Source of the DNA: Candidatus Woesearchaeota archaeon
GTDB lineage: Archaea; Nanobdellota; Nanobdellia; Woesearchaeales; UBA9642
NCBI GenBank assembly: GCA_026002815.1
Contig: BPGB01000003.1
Location: 145,295-209,294 of the forward strand
Direction of reading: 5' to 3'
Length of the DNA stretch: 64,000 bases
The notes under the pieces: model-generated
What the model was told of the DNA's origin: nothing
The model's database searches: none
The model's input: the letters and a program-made list of their open reading frames with translations, nothing else
Position numbers and translations under genes: made by a program
Shown here: positions 36,700-46,814 of the stretch, one piece after another
Position numbering within the stretch: the stretch's first letter is position 1
How the letters are laid out: each line of letters opens with the position of its first letter

Positions 36700-37680
36700 A
36701 TGGGATTATTTGACTTCTTGAAGAAGAAAGACTCTATTAAGAATACGAATTCTCCGGATTTGAGTAGTTTAAATACTCCTATTCCTAAGTTGGAAACTGA
36801 TTTGCCTTCTGTTAAAGGAGATTCATTAACTGATTTAAGTCTTCCTTCATTAGATGAATTTGATAATTCGCAACCCGCAGATCAATTAAGCAGCATACAA
36901 AACACTCAATCTGGGAATCAATATCAAGGATATAATCCTTCTAGTAGCATGGCTTATGATGATATGAACAGTCCAAGAAGTATTGGTGCCTCTAATACTA
37001 ACGTTAATACAGGTCATACTATTAATGACAATTATAATGATAATAATACCTTACGACAAGATTATTCTGGCTTAAAAGCGTTTGATGATGTTGAAGGGTA
37101 TGAAAATCAAGGACAATTTACTAATGGTCAGAATCCGGATTTTCAACAAGGGTTTCAGACGGAATTCCAGAAGGAGTTCCAGCAAGAGTCATCTCAATCA
37201 CAACAATCCAATGCTGATAATTTAGTATATTCTCATTCCGAGGATACACCTAAAGATAATAACTTATTTCTTTCTGATACAGGGTCTAAGGAGCCGGATT
37301 GGAAAGATTATGATCCTTATAATGAAGAAAAAATCGAGCCTCCTACGATGGAGGATTTTGAAATAAAACATTCTGAAGGTTCAGCAAATACTCTGGAATT
37401 AGAAGAAACTCATGAAGATTATGAGGGTATTCCTGAATTTGAGGAAGAAGAAAGACATATTTCTGATGATGTTCCATATGATGTATTTGTTAAAGGCTCT
37501 GATTATGGTAAAGTGTTTTCACAAATACAAGATGTTAAAAATGTTTTAATTATTCAAGAGGAAGCTTCTGCAAAATTAACCGAGAAATTTAAATCGGAAG
37601 ATATAATATTTAATACATGTAAAGAAAATATGGAATCAATTTATAAAAAATTGATTTTAATAGATAAAAAAGTATTTTAA
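36700..37680 (+). CDS. Disordered protein with conserved C-terminal helix domain
   Basis: Starts MGLFDFLKKKDS, a short amphipathic basic N-terminus, then ~190 residues of Ser/Asn/Gln/Asp-rich disordered sequence, and a C-terminal domain DVPYDVFVKGSDYGKVFSQIQ followed by a helical coil to KLILIDKKVF. I do not recognise the family. GGGGTG at 36689-36694 is the Shine-Dalgarno for ATG 36700. It heads a three-gene set with two coiled-coil proteins downstream. A start of the same kind (MRIFDYFKKKK) occurs in the 59.3 kb coiled-coil gene. Confidence 0.75.
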   Translation: MGLFDFLKKKDSIKNTNSPDLSSLNTPIPKLETDLPSVKGDSLTDLSLPSLDEFDNSQPADQLSSIQNTQSGNQYQGYNPSSSMAYDDMNSPRSIGASNTNVNTGHTINDNYNDNNTLRQDYSGLKAFDDVEGYENQGQFTNGQNPDFQQGFQTEFQKEFQQESSQSQQSNADNLVYSHSEDTPKDNNLFLSDTGSKEPDWKDYDPYNEEKIEPPTMEDFEIKHSEGSANTLELEETHEDYEGIPEFEEEERHISDDVPYDVFVKGSDYGKVFSQIQDVKNVLIIQEEASAKLTEKFKSEDIIFNTCKENMESIYKKLILIDKKVF

Positions 37681-37733
37681 AGTAAATTTTAAAAATAAGA
37701 ATTAAAAATTAAATAATATGAAAGGTGAGTAAT

Positions 37734-37955
37734 ATGCAAAACGCGCCAGTGTTTGTAAAGATTGATAATTATAGGGAAGTACTTGATATATTAGATGTTA
37801 TGAAGAAAAAAATAAAGGAAACAAAGTCCGAGATTGCTAAAATAAAAGAATTAAAGTTTCAAGAAGACCAGGAATTAGCGGAATGGGAGAGGAACATTAA
37901 TGAAATATCTAAGAGGGTTGCATTCATAGATAGTGCTTTTTTTGATAGTGAGTAG
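37734..37955 (+). CDS. Small coiled-coil protein
   Basis: A 73-residue helical protein beginning MQNAPVFVKIDNYREVLDILD, then charged heptads (KKKIKETKSEIAKIKELKF) and a tail RVAFIDSAFFDSE. AGGTGA at 37722-37727 is a Shine-Dalgarno for ATG 37734. The pattern, a VKxDxYREV-like start followed by a coiled coil, recalls small archaellum-associated or scaffold proteins, but I cannot name a family. It follows the disordered protein by 53 bases. Confidence 0.72.
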   Translation: MQNAPVFVKIDNYREVLDILDVMKKKIKETKSEIAKIKELKFQEDQELAEWERNINEISKRVAFIDSAFFDSE

Positions 37956-38032
37956 TATTTGATGAATTTGATGAAATTTCATAATGTCATTCATTAGAAC
38001 CAATATTAATCATATGTTAAAATGATCATAAA

Positions 38033-38495
38033 ATGGTAAGAAAAAAAATCTCAAGAAACGAAGAATCATATTATGTTTCTATAAAGGAACCTTTAGAAAC
38101 TAGAAGGCATATTCTAGAATCTACAAAGAAGGCATTAATGAGTCTTCAAAATTATCATAAATTATTAAACATAAGAAAAGAAAAGTTAGAACATATAGAA
38201 AATCTTAGACAATCTATAAAAGAATTATCTTACTTAAATGTTAAATTGTTACAAAAACTTCCGGATTACAATGTTGAGATAATGAATTCTTTTAAGAAAT
38301 CTAAAAAAGTAGTTAAGAGCAAGGATTCTAAAAATAAAGAAAACCGGTTCTAATAAGACTGAAGATGTTAAGAAAGCAGAAGAGAGGAAACCAGCGGATA
38401 AAGTGGTAGATAAGAAGATACGCGAGCAATCAGAACTTGAAAAGTTAGAAGCAGCTCTTGCATCAATAGAGTCAAAAATCAAAGAATTAGGCTAA
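38033..38495 (+). CDS. Coiled-coil protein, frameshifted
   Basis: Begins MVRKKISRNEESYYVSIKEP, continues with helices (LENLRQSIKELSYLNVKLLQKLP) and a Lys-rich linker. As read it stops at 38353; dropping one A from the run at 38331-38334 rejoins TGSNKTEDVKKAEERKPAD and a final helix LEKLEAALASIESKIKELG, 153 residues. The long restored helix ending at 38495 makes a frameshift in one gene far likelier than two genes. Third member of a set with unknown function. Confidence 0.7.
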
Positions 38496-38731
38496 TTATT
38501 AAGACATAATTTATGATTATTCTAATTATATGTCATAATATATCATAAATTATTTTAATTATATTATATGGTTATATGTATATATTGATTATTTTAATCA
38601 TATCGTAGGTATATAATTATATTATAATTATTATATTATTTATAGATATATGTATCATATTTTATATAGATGGCAAATAAACTATAGTTGAATAGAAAAA
38701 TATATTAATTAATTGATTATTATTACTTTTT

Positions 38732-39165
38732 ATGGATTATTTGTGGTTAATTTTTGCGTTACTCTCAGCATTTTTTGCTGCATTAGTAGCATTATTTGGA
38801 AAAATAGGATTACAAGGTATAGATACTAATACTGCTACTGCAGTAAGAGCAGTCATTATGGCGTTATTTCTTATAGGAGTCATTTTTTTTCAAGGAAAAA
38901 TTTAAAGATATTTCTCCTATTATAAATAATAGTAAAGCATTATTTTTTATAATATTGAGCGGTATTGCAGGAGCATTATCCTGGTTGTTTTATTTTGTTG
39001 CTATAAGAACTGGAGAGGTTTCAAAAGTTGTTCCAATAGATCGTTTAAGCGTAGTTTTCGCGCTTATTTTGGCATTCGTATTTTTAGGAGAGCATATTTC
39101 TCTTAAAACAGGGATAGGTGCGGCATTAATAAACTGCTGGAGCAATATTAATAGCACTGGGATAA
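38732..39165 (+). pseudogene. Small EamA-family transporter, two frameshifts
   Basis: A four-span drug/metabolite transporter unit of about 143 residues. MDYLWLIFALLSAFFAALVALFGKIGLQ and AIRTGEVSKVVPIDRLSVVFALILAFVFLGEHISLK are EamA text. One extra T in the T8 run (38883-38890) breaks the frame between FF and KEKFKD; one extra A near 39131 turns LITAGAILIALG into an unrelated tail. Removing both gives one intact reading frame ending at TAA 39163-39165. Either a pseudogene or, given neighbouring defects, a sequence with two indel errors. Function of intact form: export or import of small metabolites. Confidence 0.8.
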
Positions 39166-39211
39166 GTTTTATAAATAATTAATTAATTCTTACTTTAGGC
39201 ATTTTTGATTT

Positions 39212-39346
39212 GCGGGGGTTCCAGAGTGGCCAAATGGGACAGGACTCAAGCACTCTGAGGCTTTAGCCTATCCATCATTCGATTATGAATGGTTGAGATA
39301 TCTGTTGGCTTAGTGCCTTCGTGGGTTCGAATCCTACCCCCCCGCA
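39212..39346 (+). tRNA. tRNA-Leu (CAA anticodon) with intron
   Basis: Acceptor GCGGGGG pairs with CCCCCGC; the T arm is GTGGG-TTCGAAT-CCTAC; a long variable arm (TTGGCTTAGTGCC) is class II. The anticodon loop CTCAAG is followed by an intron of roughly 50 bases: CTCAA pairs with TTGAG just before ATATCTG, with three-base bulges on each side (GCA and ATA), a bulge-helix-bulge site for EndA. Two oddities: the anticodon stem reads ACAGGA where ACAGA would pair perfectly with TCTGT, and the 3' acceptor has one C too many; both look like one-base insertions. Discriminator A, no encoded CCA. Confidence 0.88.
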
Positions 39347-39631
39347 TCTTTTATTAAGAATTATATCTCTTCAAGAAAAAATATTTTTATTATCCGAAAT
39401 TTTATTCCCTTAATGTCAGATTTTCTTAATTTTACGCTTCTTAATTTTATTCTCTATTTTTTTATTCTCTATTTTTTATTTTCTACTTTTTTTATTTTCC
39501 ATAAATGAATATTTTAAGATTTCAATAATTTTTCACTAGTACTTAATGATAAAATTTTTAAAATAGTAGTATACTTCTAGAAACTATTGTCTTTTTAAAA
39601 CAGCTAAACAAGATTTAAGGAGGGATGTGAT

Positions 39632-40117
39632 ATGTATAGTTTTTCGGAAGAAGTGAACAATATCATTAACAGTTCGGCAGGAGTCATACTTTATAATGGA
39701 AAGAAAGTTTTGTTTAAGGAAAATACTGACCTATTAAAAGAAGGGTTAGGTATTGTTTTAGAGGGTTATCATTTAAGAACATAGAGAAAGAAGATAAAAT
39801 AGGTGTTAAAAACAATTATTTATCTTCAATAGTTTCAAGAAGAGGAAAAAAATTATATCGTCCTATCAGAAGAAGGCACCGAAATGTATAAAAGCATTAC
39901 AGGGATTGATTCTAAAAAATTATCAAGTTTAGATGCTATAACTCAAAAATATTATATAGGTTATGGAATGAAACTTATACCTAAAGAAAAAGCAGTTCCT
40001 TATACTCTTAATAATATCGCTTCAAGTACAGGATTAATGACAAATAAAGATGTTTCAGAGGGGGAAATATTCGGCAACAGGGAACAGATAGATTTTACTA
40101 TTGATTCCAATAAATAA
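39632..40117 (+). pseudogene. Unknown gene with several frameshifts
   Basis: A very good Shine-Dalgarno (AAGGAGGGATGTGAT) precedes ATG 39632 and about 30 residues MYSFSEEVNNIINSSAGVIL. The frame then breaks near 39720, 39765 and 39838; coding-like pieces appear in the other frames (NTDLLKEGLGIVLEG, SFKNIEKEDKIGVKNN, EEEKNYIVLSEEGTEM), and the last, from about 39837, runs to 40117 (YYIGYGMKLIPKEKAVP). All shifts go the same way, opposite to the surplus-base pattern elsewhere, so bases seem missing here. I do not recognise the protein (about 160 residues if restored). Confidence 0.55.
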
Positions 40118-40315
40118 CATAAAACCAGTCTTTGATAGTTATGACCATGTAATGTCTCATTTTAAGAGTAGAAATTAAAATAATTCCTGAGTTAATAATA
40201 CATAGGAGTTAATAATGAGTTGATTGAAAATATTATTTTTTAATTCCCTTTTTTACCTTTTTTAATTAACTTTATAAAAGTTTTTTTAGATTGTTTAATT
40301 TAAAGGATTGATTTA

Positions 40316-41636
40316 ATGATAGAAATAATGCCTGTTGGAGGCTATAGAGAAGTAGGACGAAATTGTACTGCTGTAAAAATTGATGATGAAGTAATAATTT
40401 TTAGATATGGGTTTACATTTGCAAAATTATATATCTTATACACAAGATGATGATGACGTAGACCTTTCTTTGAAGACATTAACGTCTATTGATGCTGTTC
40501 CTAATGTGGATGTTATTAAGGAGTGGATTCCTAAAGTGAAGGCAATTTGTATAAGTCATGCACATCTTGACCATGTAGGTGCAGCACCTTTTCTCGCGAA
40601 AGAATTTAATTGTCCAATACATGGAACACCTTATACAATAGAAGTTCTTAAATTATTATTAGAAGATAAAGAGATTAAGATTCCTAACAGGTTAATAGTT
40701 CATGATGTTAATAGTGTTTTTAAAATTTCTGAAAATATTAAGATAGAATTCATAAGTATAACTCATTCTGTTATTCATACAGTAATGATTGTAATTCATT
40801 CTAAGTATGGGAAGATAGTTTATGCTAATGATTTCAAGCTTGACAATCAGCCAACATTGGGAAGCAAATCAAATCTTGGAAGGATGTCACAATTGAATGA
40901 TGTTAAATTAATGATAATGGACTCATTATATGCAAATCGTCCAATAAAAACGCCTTCGGAATCTGTTGCGAAGGAATTGCTTAGAGAGGTAATGATATCA
41001 ACGAATAGTAAAGGAAAAGCAATAGTTGTAAGCACCTTTTCAAGTCATTTAGCAAGATTAAAGAGTATAATTGAATTTTCTAAACAATTAAAAAGAAATG
41101 TTGTTTTTTTAGGACGAAGTATTGAAAAATATATTCGTGCAGGAGAGAATATTAAAATTATAGAGTTTTCAAAATATGGAAAAATAATAAAGTATCGCCA
41201 ACAAGTCCAAAATTTTCTTAAAAAATGTAAAAATCCAGAGGATTATGTTTTTATAGTTACAGGTCATCAAGGAGAGCCTAAGTCAGTTCTTGCAAGGATG
41301 GTGTTTAATAATTATTTTAATTTTAAGAAAGAAGATATTGTGATATTTTCATGTACTATAATTCCAGGAGAAGAAAACATAAGAAACAGAGAGAAAATAG
41401 AATCAGAATTGAAAAAGAAGAAAGTTAGAATATTCAGAGACATACATGTATCAGGGCATGGTGCGAGAGAAGATGCCAGAGATTTAATAAATATGATTAA
41501 ACCAAAAAACCTTATCCCAACTCACTCTGAAACAACTACAGCAGAAAATTTTATAGAATTAGCAGAGGAAATGGGATATAAAGAAAACAAAAACGTTTTT
41601 TTATTAAAAAATGGTCAAAAACTAATATTTAAATAA
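40316..41636 (+). CDS. rnj: RNase J family ribonuclease, frameshifted near the N-terminus
   Basis: Metallo-beta-lactamase/beta-CASP RNase acting as 5'-3' exonuclease in mRNA decay. ATG 40316 gives MIEIMPVGGYREVGRNCTAV, the archaeal RNase J start; one extra T in the T5 run (40398-40402) breaks VIILDMGLHL. After it: SHAHLDHVGAAPF (metal motif), ANDFKLDNQPTLG, VVSTFSSHLARLKS, VTGHQGEPKSVLARM, SGHGAREDARDLINMIKP and PTHSE, the beta-CASP elements. Restored length 439, normal. Annotating from ATG 40407 would lose the first strand. Confidence 0.92.
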
Positions 41637-41930
41637 ATTATTTTTATATCAATAAAAACTCGTATATATGTCTTATTCATATGCATATTTAATTATACGC
41701 TTACTTATATGATAGGTATATACTTATAATTATTCATATACTTATATAATAAAAATCTTATATAATAAAATATATAAATTATAATTTACAAGTATTTATT
41801 TTTATTAAGTATTATAATTAAATATGTTATCAAAAGTAAATACTATTTATACTAAACATAAATACTATTTAAAATAAATCATTTATAATTAAATCATTTA
41901 TAATACATTAAGGTGGATTGTGGAAATAGT
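41637..41930. other. AT-only low-complexity spacer
   Basis: About 290 bases of almost pure A/T with many short imperfect repeats of TTATAATTAAATCATTTATAAT type. No reading frame of note and no strong palindrome; only TATA-like elements for the next gene. Confidence 0.5.
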
Positions 41931-42494
41931 ATGAACAAGAATAATCATTCATCATCAACACAATTAACATTGGATGAATTGAAAAATAAAATAAGAGAGA
42001 AATCTAATGGCATAGAATTGATAATACTTTACGATAAGCCTTTCTTTTATAATAAGAAACCATACATTCAATATCTGGATAATTATATGAACGATTTTAT
42101 TTTCATAAATTCTTTTCATAAAGTTTTAGAATCGATGTCCAGAGTTTTAGATAAACAGGAATTCAGGTATATGTTAAAAAGTGCAATATTGTCAAACTCA
42201 AAAATTCTCAATAATGACATATATGCAATTGATTTTGATAGAAAGATGTCAACAATATGGCATGCCTATTTGCTTGAATCTTTTTTAGGAGATGCTTCAG
42301 AAGATTATGTTGTGAGAGGATTAGATCTTGCGAAAAAATATTCTAAAAAAACAATCTTTGATTCTATTTCAAGAAATAACACTTTATGTATTGATATTTT
42401 ATCAAATATACAATCATCTGTTGATTATAATGATTCAAAGGAACTAAGTTTGCTTAACTGGTTTCAATATTACGTGAGAAGCAGATCTTATTAA
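41931..42494 (+). CDS. Hypothetical protein
   Basis: Unrecognised 187-residue protein. After a Ser/Asn-rich start it has LTLDELKNKIREKSNGIELI, then alternating helices; FDRKMSTIWHAYLLESFLGDASEDYVVRGLDLAKKYSK is the best conserved-looking stretch. ATG 41931 is chosen; a GTG at 41913 lies inside AGGTGG and would also be usable if that is not the ribosome site. No metal or nucleotide motif. Confidence 0.62.
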   Translation: MNKNNHSSSTQLTLDELKNKIREKSNGIELIILYDKPFFYNKKPYIQYLDNYMNDFIFINSFHKVLESMSRVLDKQEFRYMLKSAILSNSKILNNDIYAIDFDRKMSTIWHAYLLESFLGDASEDYVVRGLDLAKKYSKKTIFDSISRNNTLCIDILSNIQSSVDYNDSKELSLLNWFQYYVRSRSY

Positions 42495-42519
42495 AGATAT
42501 TATTTATTATATTCTCGTA

Positions 42520-44268
42520 TTAAAGGTGTTTTTGTAATGTTTTTAAAAGATTTATTTCATCTTTAATTATTTCAAACCCTCTTTGCCAGAATTCTTCTGA
42601 ATTTATATCTAATCCCATTTCATAAAGTAATTCCTTAGGACTCTTTGAACCACCGCTTTCTAGAAATCTCACATATTTTTCTATGAAAGATTTTCCTTCT
42701 TTCTTATATATCTCGTAAAGAGATAACACTAATAAATTTCCAAAAGCATAAGCATAGCAGTAGAAAGGAGTTTCATGAATATGAGGTATATAATTCCATT
42801 CATTCTTAAATATTTCAGGAACCTCCATTTCTCCGAACTGTTCTTTCAATAGTTTAATATATTCTTCATCAAGCTTCTTTATCTCAATACCTTTTGACAT
42901 GTTTTCATGTGCAAATATTTCAAAAATTACGAAATATGCTTGTCTAGTTATTGATGCATATTGATTATCAAGCAAATTAAATAATATGTAGGCTTTTTCT
43001 TTATTGTTTTTTGTTTCTTTAAGCATTCTTTCTGCAATAATCATCTCTGAGAATATTGAAGCAGTTTCGCTTATAGGCAAGGGTGCATGTTGTAAGAGAT
43101 TCGGTTGTTTCATACTTAAAACATCATGTATTCCATGTCCTAATTCATGCGCCATAGTGAATACATCTCTTATAGTATCGGTATGATTGAGGAGTATGTA
43201 GGGTAAATGTTTATTGCTTACTAGATTGCAGAATGCGCCTCCTCTCTTGTTTTTCTGAGGATGACTATGAACATGTTTCGCATCAAATATTGCTTTTGCA
43301 GAATCGTAAAATCTCTTGTCGAATTTTTTAAAAGTTTCCAAAACATATTTTTTTGAGTATTCATAATCATATTTTCTAGCTTTTATTTTATATGGTGCAT
43401 ATATGTGATATCTTGAAAAAGCATACTTTGTCTTTTTTGTAAGAATGGAATGTTTTATTCGAAAATATTCTTGAAAGACTTCGTTATTTTTTCGTATTAC
43501 TTTGAGCAAAACATCTATTGTTTTATCATCTAAATCGTTGCTCATGTTTCTAGAGCTTATTGGTTTAGGATACTTTCTTATTAGTATGTCTTCATTATAC
43601 CAATCGAGAACAATGTTTCTATATATTTCTGACAATTCTGATTTGTGTTCTTCATATTTTTTCAGTAATAAATTATATGCTTTTTCTCTTTTTTTATAAT
43701 CTGGGTTTTTGCAGAAAGCTTTTAGTTCTTCTTCTAATAATTTTTTACCTTCAAATTTGAATTCAAAGGAGCTAGTTATGTGTTCATATATGTCAAAGAA
43801 TCCTGAAGAAGATATGTTCTTTATATTAAGTATTTTTTCAATTCTTTCGTTTAGAGTATACTTTTTTAATTTCCTTATTTTTTTCAAATAGTTTTTGTAT
43901 GAACTTATTTTTTTTGAATTTAACAATTCTTGAAATTTTTTATTTGGAAGTTTTATTAAAGATAATGAAAAGAAAAGCATTTCGTTTCCAATTCTTGTTT
44001 GTATTTGCTTAATGTATGAAAGTTTTGATGCTGCTTCTTCATCTTTTGTGTTTTCATAAAACCTCATTGAGAAGTATCCTTCGACTCTCATCATATGTTC
44101 AAGGATTTTATCTTTTAGAACTAGCATTTCATATAATGATTTTTCATCTATTTTTTTTGTTCTATACGTTTTAAATTCCTTAACATACTTTTCTATTTCA
44201 TCAATAATATCTTCAGGTTTTTTACTTTCTAAAAGTTCTGTTAGATTCCACTTTTTCATTTTGAACAT
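42520..44268 (-). CDS. pepF: Oligoendopeptidase F, M3 family
   Basis: Zinc endopeptidase that cuts short peptides in the cytoplasm. The motif TMAHELGHGIHDVLS (HELGH) is followed by SETASIFSEMIIAERML with the downstream Glu ligand, and the C-terminal ETPFYCYAYAFGNLLVLSLYEIY is characteristic. The product is 582 residues (MFKMKKWNLTELLESKKPED); ATG 44259 (MKKWNL) is an equally good start. No signal peptide. Confidence 0.94.
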   Translation of the reverse strand: MFKMKKWNLTELLESKKPEDIIDEIEKYVKEFKTYRTKKIDEKSLYEMLVLKDKILEHMMRVEGYFSMRFYENTKDEEAASKLSYIKQIQTRIGNEMLFFSLSLIKLPNKKFQELLNSKKISSYKNYLKKIRKLKKYTLNERIEKILNIKNISSSGFFDIYEHITSSFEFKFEGKKLLEEELKAFCKNPDYKKREKAYNLLLKKYEEHKSELSEIYRNIVLDWYNEDILIRKYPKPISSRNMSNDLDDKTIDVLLKVIRKNNEVFQEYFRIKHSILTKKTKYAFSRYHIYAPYKIKARKYDYEYSKKYVLETFKKFDKRFYDSAKAIFDAKHVHSHPQKNKRGGAFCNLVSNKHLPYILLNHTDTIRDVFTMAHELGHGIHDVLSMKQPNLLQHAPLPISETASIFSEMIIAERMLKETKNNKEKAYILFNLLDNQYASITRQAYFVIFEIFAHENMSKGIEIKKLDEEYIKLLKEQFGEMEVPEIFKNEWNYIPHIHETPFYCYAYAFGNLLVLSLYEIYKKEGKSFIEKYVRFLESGGSKSPKELLYEMGLDINSEEFWQRGFEIIKDEINLLKTLQKHL

Positions 44269-44384
44269 TCTCTCGATTCTAATTTTTTTAATATTTATTA
44301 ATATTGCTTTTTTATATATTGCTTTTTTATTAGTTTTATTTTTATTCTTTTTATTTTTGTTTTTTATTTTTGTTTTTTATTTTT

Positions 44385-46814
44385 CTAGAATAATTTATAT
44401 TGTTTATTTATATTTTTTCCAGAAGTAATTATATCGTAAAGTTCTTCTTTTGTTATTTTATAAAAATTAGCTAATGGAAGAATATATTTTCCTATCCTGT
44501 TATCTGACATTTTCACTCTTTCCTTTTCTTTTTTTCCAATATATTCGCTTATTAGAAATTGTCTCATTTCTTCTCCAAATAATATATCGTCAGGCATCTT
44601 GTTGAATTGTTCTATTCTTATATGACCTTTGGGGGTCTTGAAATGCGCAACTTTCTCACCTTTTTTTATTCCTAATGAAATATATGCCTTTATCCTCTCT
44701 TGTCTTTGTGCTATACTAGAATAATCCCAGTAATCTTTTATCATTGATTCCTTAAAATAAATCATTTTTTCTCTTTCTAATTCTCTGTTTTTTAGTTTTT
44801 TAAAAAAATCAGAAACAATAGAAATGGCTTCATAAGGTCCTGTTTTAAAGAGTTTTTCTATGAAATTATGAATTATTTCCTCTTGATATATTGTTTTAAA
44901 ACCGAGTGTGCCTTTTGCATCAATATCTTTTTTATAGAAGTTTCTTCCATCATAAAGTATGAAAGAACCTTTTTTTATATTGTAAAGTTTTCCATTAGAA
45001 AGTTCTATTCCTAATCCTTTTATTAGTTTCTTGAATTCTTCTTTTTCAGAATCGCTTTTTTTAAAACAAAAATAATTTTTATTATAGTTTAAAGGAGGAA
45101 ATTTCCTTGTTAGTTCTTTGTATTTTCTTATAATTTCTTCTTCGTATTTGCTTTTTTTGAAGTAGGAATCAAAAATATAAGGCATAAGATATCCTTCTTC
45201 TATTGTCAATATTAGGTCTGTTTTTTCCAATTGAGAAGTAGTCTTAATATATTCGAAAGCTTCCTTTATGTCCGGATTTTTAAGCAATTCTTCTCTATAT
45301 ATTGAAGTGAATGGTGCGAGATAGTAAAGTGATGCATCAACAAAATTTTTTTCAACATTAGATGTTTTGGTTTTTGTTTTTTCTTCAAACCTTTTGAATG
45401 TATAGAATTTATTATATTCTCTTAATTTCTCTCCATTCCAGAATCCTTTTCCTTCAAGAAAGTGTTCAAATCTATATCTATTTAATGCCCAATTTGCCTT
45501 TGATGTTGTATTTATTGTTTCTGGCGTTGTTTTTGCTATTTTGCTTTTAAAGTATATCATCGGCAGTATATATTTTTCCGTTAAAGACAATCCGGTAACA
45601 TCTTCTAAATCATATTTTTGCATTTTCTCAAACGAATCTTCGTTTCCTAGTAACGCTTCTATTGTTAATTTTGTTTGTTCGTCATAGCTTATGCTTTTTT
45701 CAAAATCTATGCCTGTAATTAATTTTACTATGGTTGAATATTTATTATCTATTGTCCAAGGGAAATAGTTTTGTGAATATGCTGCAAGATCTATTATTAT
45801 TTGCCCAGGGATTATTGTTTTATAAAAGAATCCTGAAGTGCTTTTTATTTGCGGCTTTTTTCCGAATATTTCTAGTTTGAAATCTCTTAGTTTTGGTAAG
45901 TCATATTTAGGACCGTTTTGTGTTATTATTATTTTTATATCTTCTTCCTCTATGATTTTGTTTAGTTTTTTGACAATTTCTTCTTCATTTTTAAGTTTTA
46001 TTACCTTTACAGGGGTGTTTCCGGTTGTTAGTTCTATATTCTTTTCTTCTGTTTGTCCTAATAAATAGCTTAAGTGTATTGCTTTTTCTATGTTAGTTAT
46101 TAGTTTCTTGTTTATTATTTCTTTTTTATTCTTTGCCAAAGATATGGACATCGGTTTTTCTATTATATCATATTTCCCTTTATTTTGATTCAAGAAATCA
46201 ATTATTTTTTTATCTAAATCATTTTCAGATTCATTATCTGTATATTCTTGATTATATTTCGAAAGGAACGCTTTTTTTTGTTCGATTGTATTGTTTAATT
46301 CTGTATATTTTTTTTCTTTTTCCCAATGCATGAATTCGCTATCTAATGATATAGAATTCAAGGTTAAGAATTCTTCAAGAGTCATTTGTCTATCAAAGAA
46401 CCAATTGTTGTTTTTTTTCTTTATTATTGGAAAGGGAAAGTTTAATTGTTTTCTAAGTAGTTCTGTGCTTGAAAAAAATCCTGAACCAGGTTTTATTTTA
46501 AAATATCCTGGGAGTTTTTTAAGAATTTTTGTATTTCCCTCAGCATATATTAAATAATCTTTTTCATTTTTTATTGTTTCAAATTTTAGTTTTTCGAATT
46601 CTTCATTTGCTTTTAGGTCGATAATTTTTTCTTCGAGTCTTTTTTCGGATAATGGCTCTGATACTGCGAATGGTTTTACTGGTTTTATATTCTTGAATAT
46701 TTTGTTAAAAACATATATTTCTTCTTCTATTATTTCAAGTCCGTGACTGTTTCTTCCATAGAATAGTATTTTTTCATTTTTATGTCCCTTTATTTCTATG
46801 TGTGTTATGAGCAT
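44385..46814 (-). CDS. Family B DNA polymerase-like protein with apparently inactivated palm
   Basis: An 809-residue PolB homologue. The exonuclease domain seems complete: SLDSEF (Asp158/Glu160, Exo I), ITQNGPKYDLPKL (Asn300/Asp305, Exo II), YDLEDV (Tyr401/Asp405, Exo III). Motif A is reduced to VDASLYYL (one residue shorter than DFxSLYPS), motif B (K-x3-NSxYG) is not visible, and motif C is ILYDGRNFY in place of YGDTDS, lacking the second Asp. The thumb follows the family (KDYWDYSSIAQRQERIKAYISLG). Inactivated archaeal PolB paralogues are known. Proofreading-like exonuclease or structural role is inferred. Divergent from a large nuclease 104 bases away. Confidence 0.8.
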   Translation of the reverse strand: MLITHIEIKGHKNEKILFYGRNSHGLEIIEEEIYVFNKIFKNIKPVKPFAVSEPLSEKRLEEKIIDLKANEEFEKLKFETIKNEKDYLIYAEGNTKILKKLPGYFKIKPGSGFFSSTELLRKQLNFPFPIIKKKNNNWFFDRQMTLEEFLTLNSISLDSEFMHWEKEKKYTELNNTIEQKKAFLSKYNQEYTDNESENDLDKKIIDFLNQNKGKYDIIEKPMSISLAKNKKEIINKKLITNIEKAIHLSYLLGQTEEKNIELTTGNTPVKVIKLKNEEEIVKKLNKIIEEEDIKIIITQNGPKYDLPKLRDFKLEIFGKKPQIKSTSGFFYKTIIPGQIIIDLAAYSQNYFPWTIDNKYSTIVKLITGIDFEKSISYDEQTKLTIEALLGNEDSFEKMQKYDLEDVTGLSLTEKYILPMIYFKSKIAKTTPETINTTSKANWALNRYRFEHFLEGKGFWNGEKLREYNKFYTFKRFEEKTKTKTSNVEKNFVDASLYYLAPFTSIYREELLKNPDIKEAFEYIKTTSQLEKTDLILTIEEGYLMPYIFDSYFKKSKYEEEIIRKYKELTRKFPPLNYNKNYFCFKKSDSEKEEFKKLIKGLGIELSNGKLYNIKKGSFILYDGRNFYKKDIDAKGTLGFKTIYQEEIIHNFIEKLFKTGPYEAISIVSDFFKKLKNRELEREKMIYFKESMIKDYWDYSSIAQRQERIKAYISLGIKKGEKVAHFKTPKGHIRIEQFNKMPDDILFGEEMRQFLISEYIGKKEKERVKMSDNRIGKYILPLANFYKITKEELYDIITSGKNINKQYKLF

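Noticed and set aside
39884..40117. Separate 77-residue gene starting at ATG 39884
   Set aside because: In-frame coding-like sequence extends upstream and the region fits one broken longer gene.
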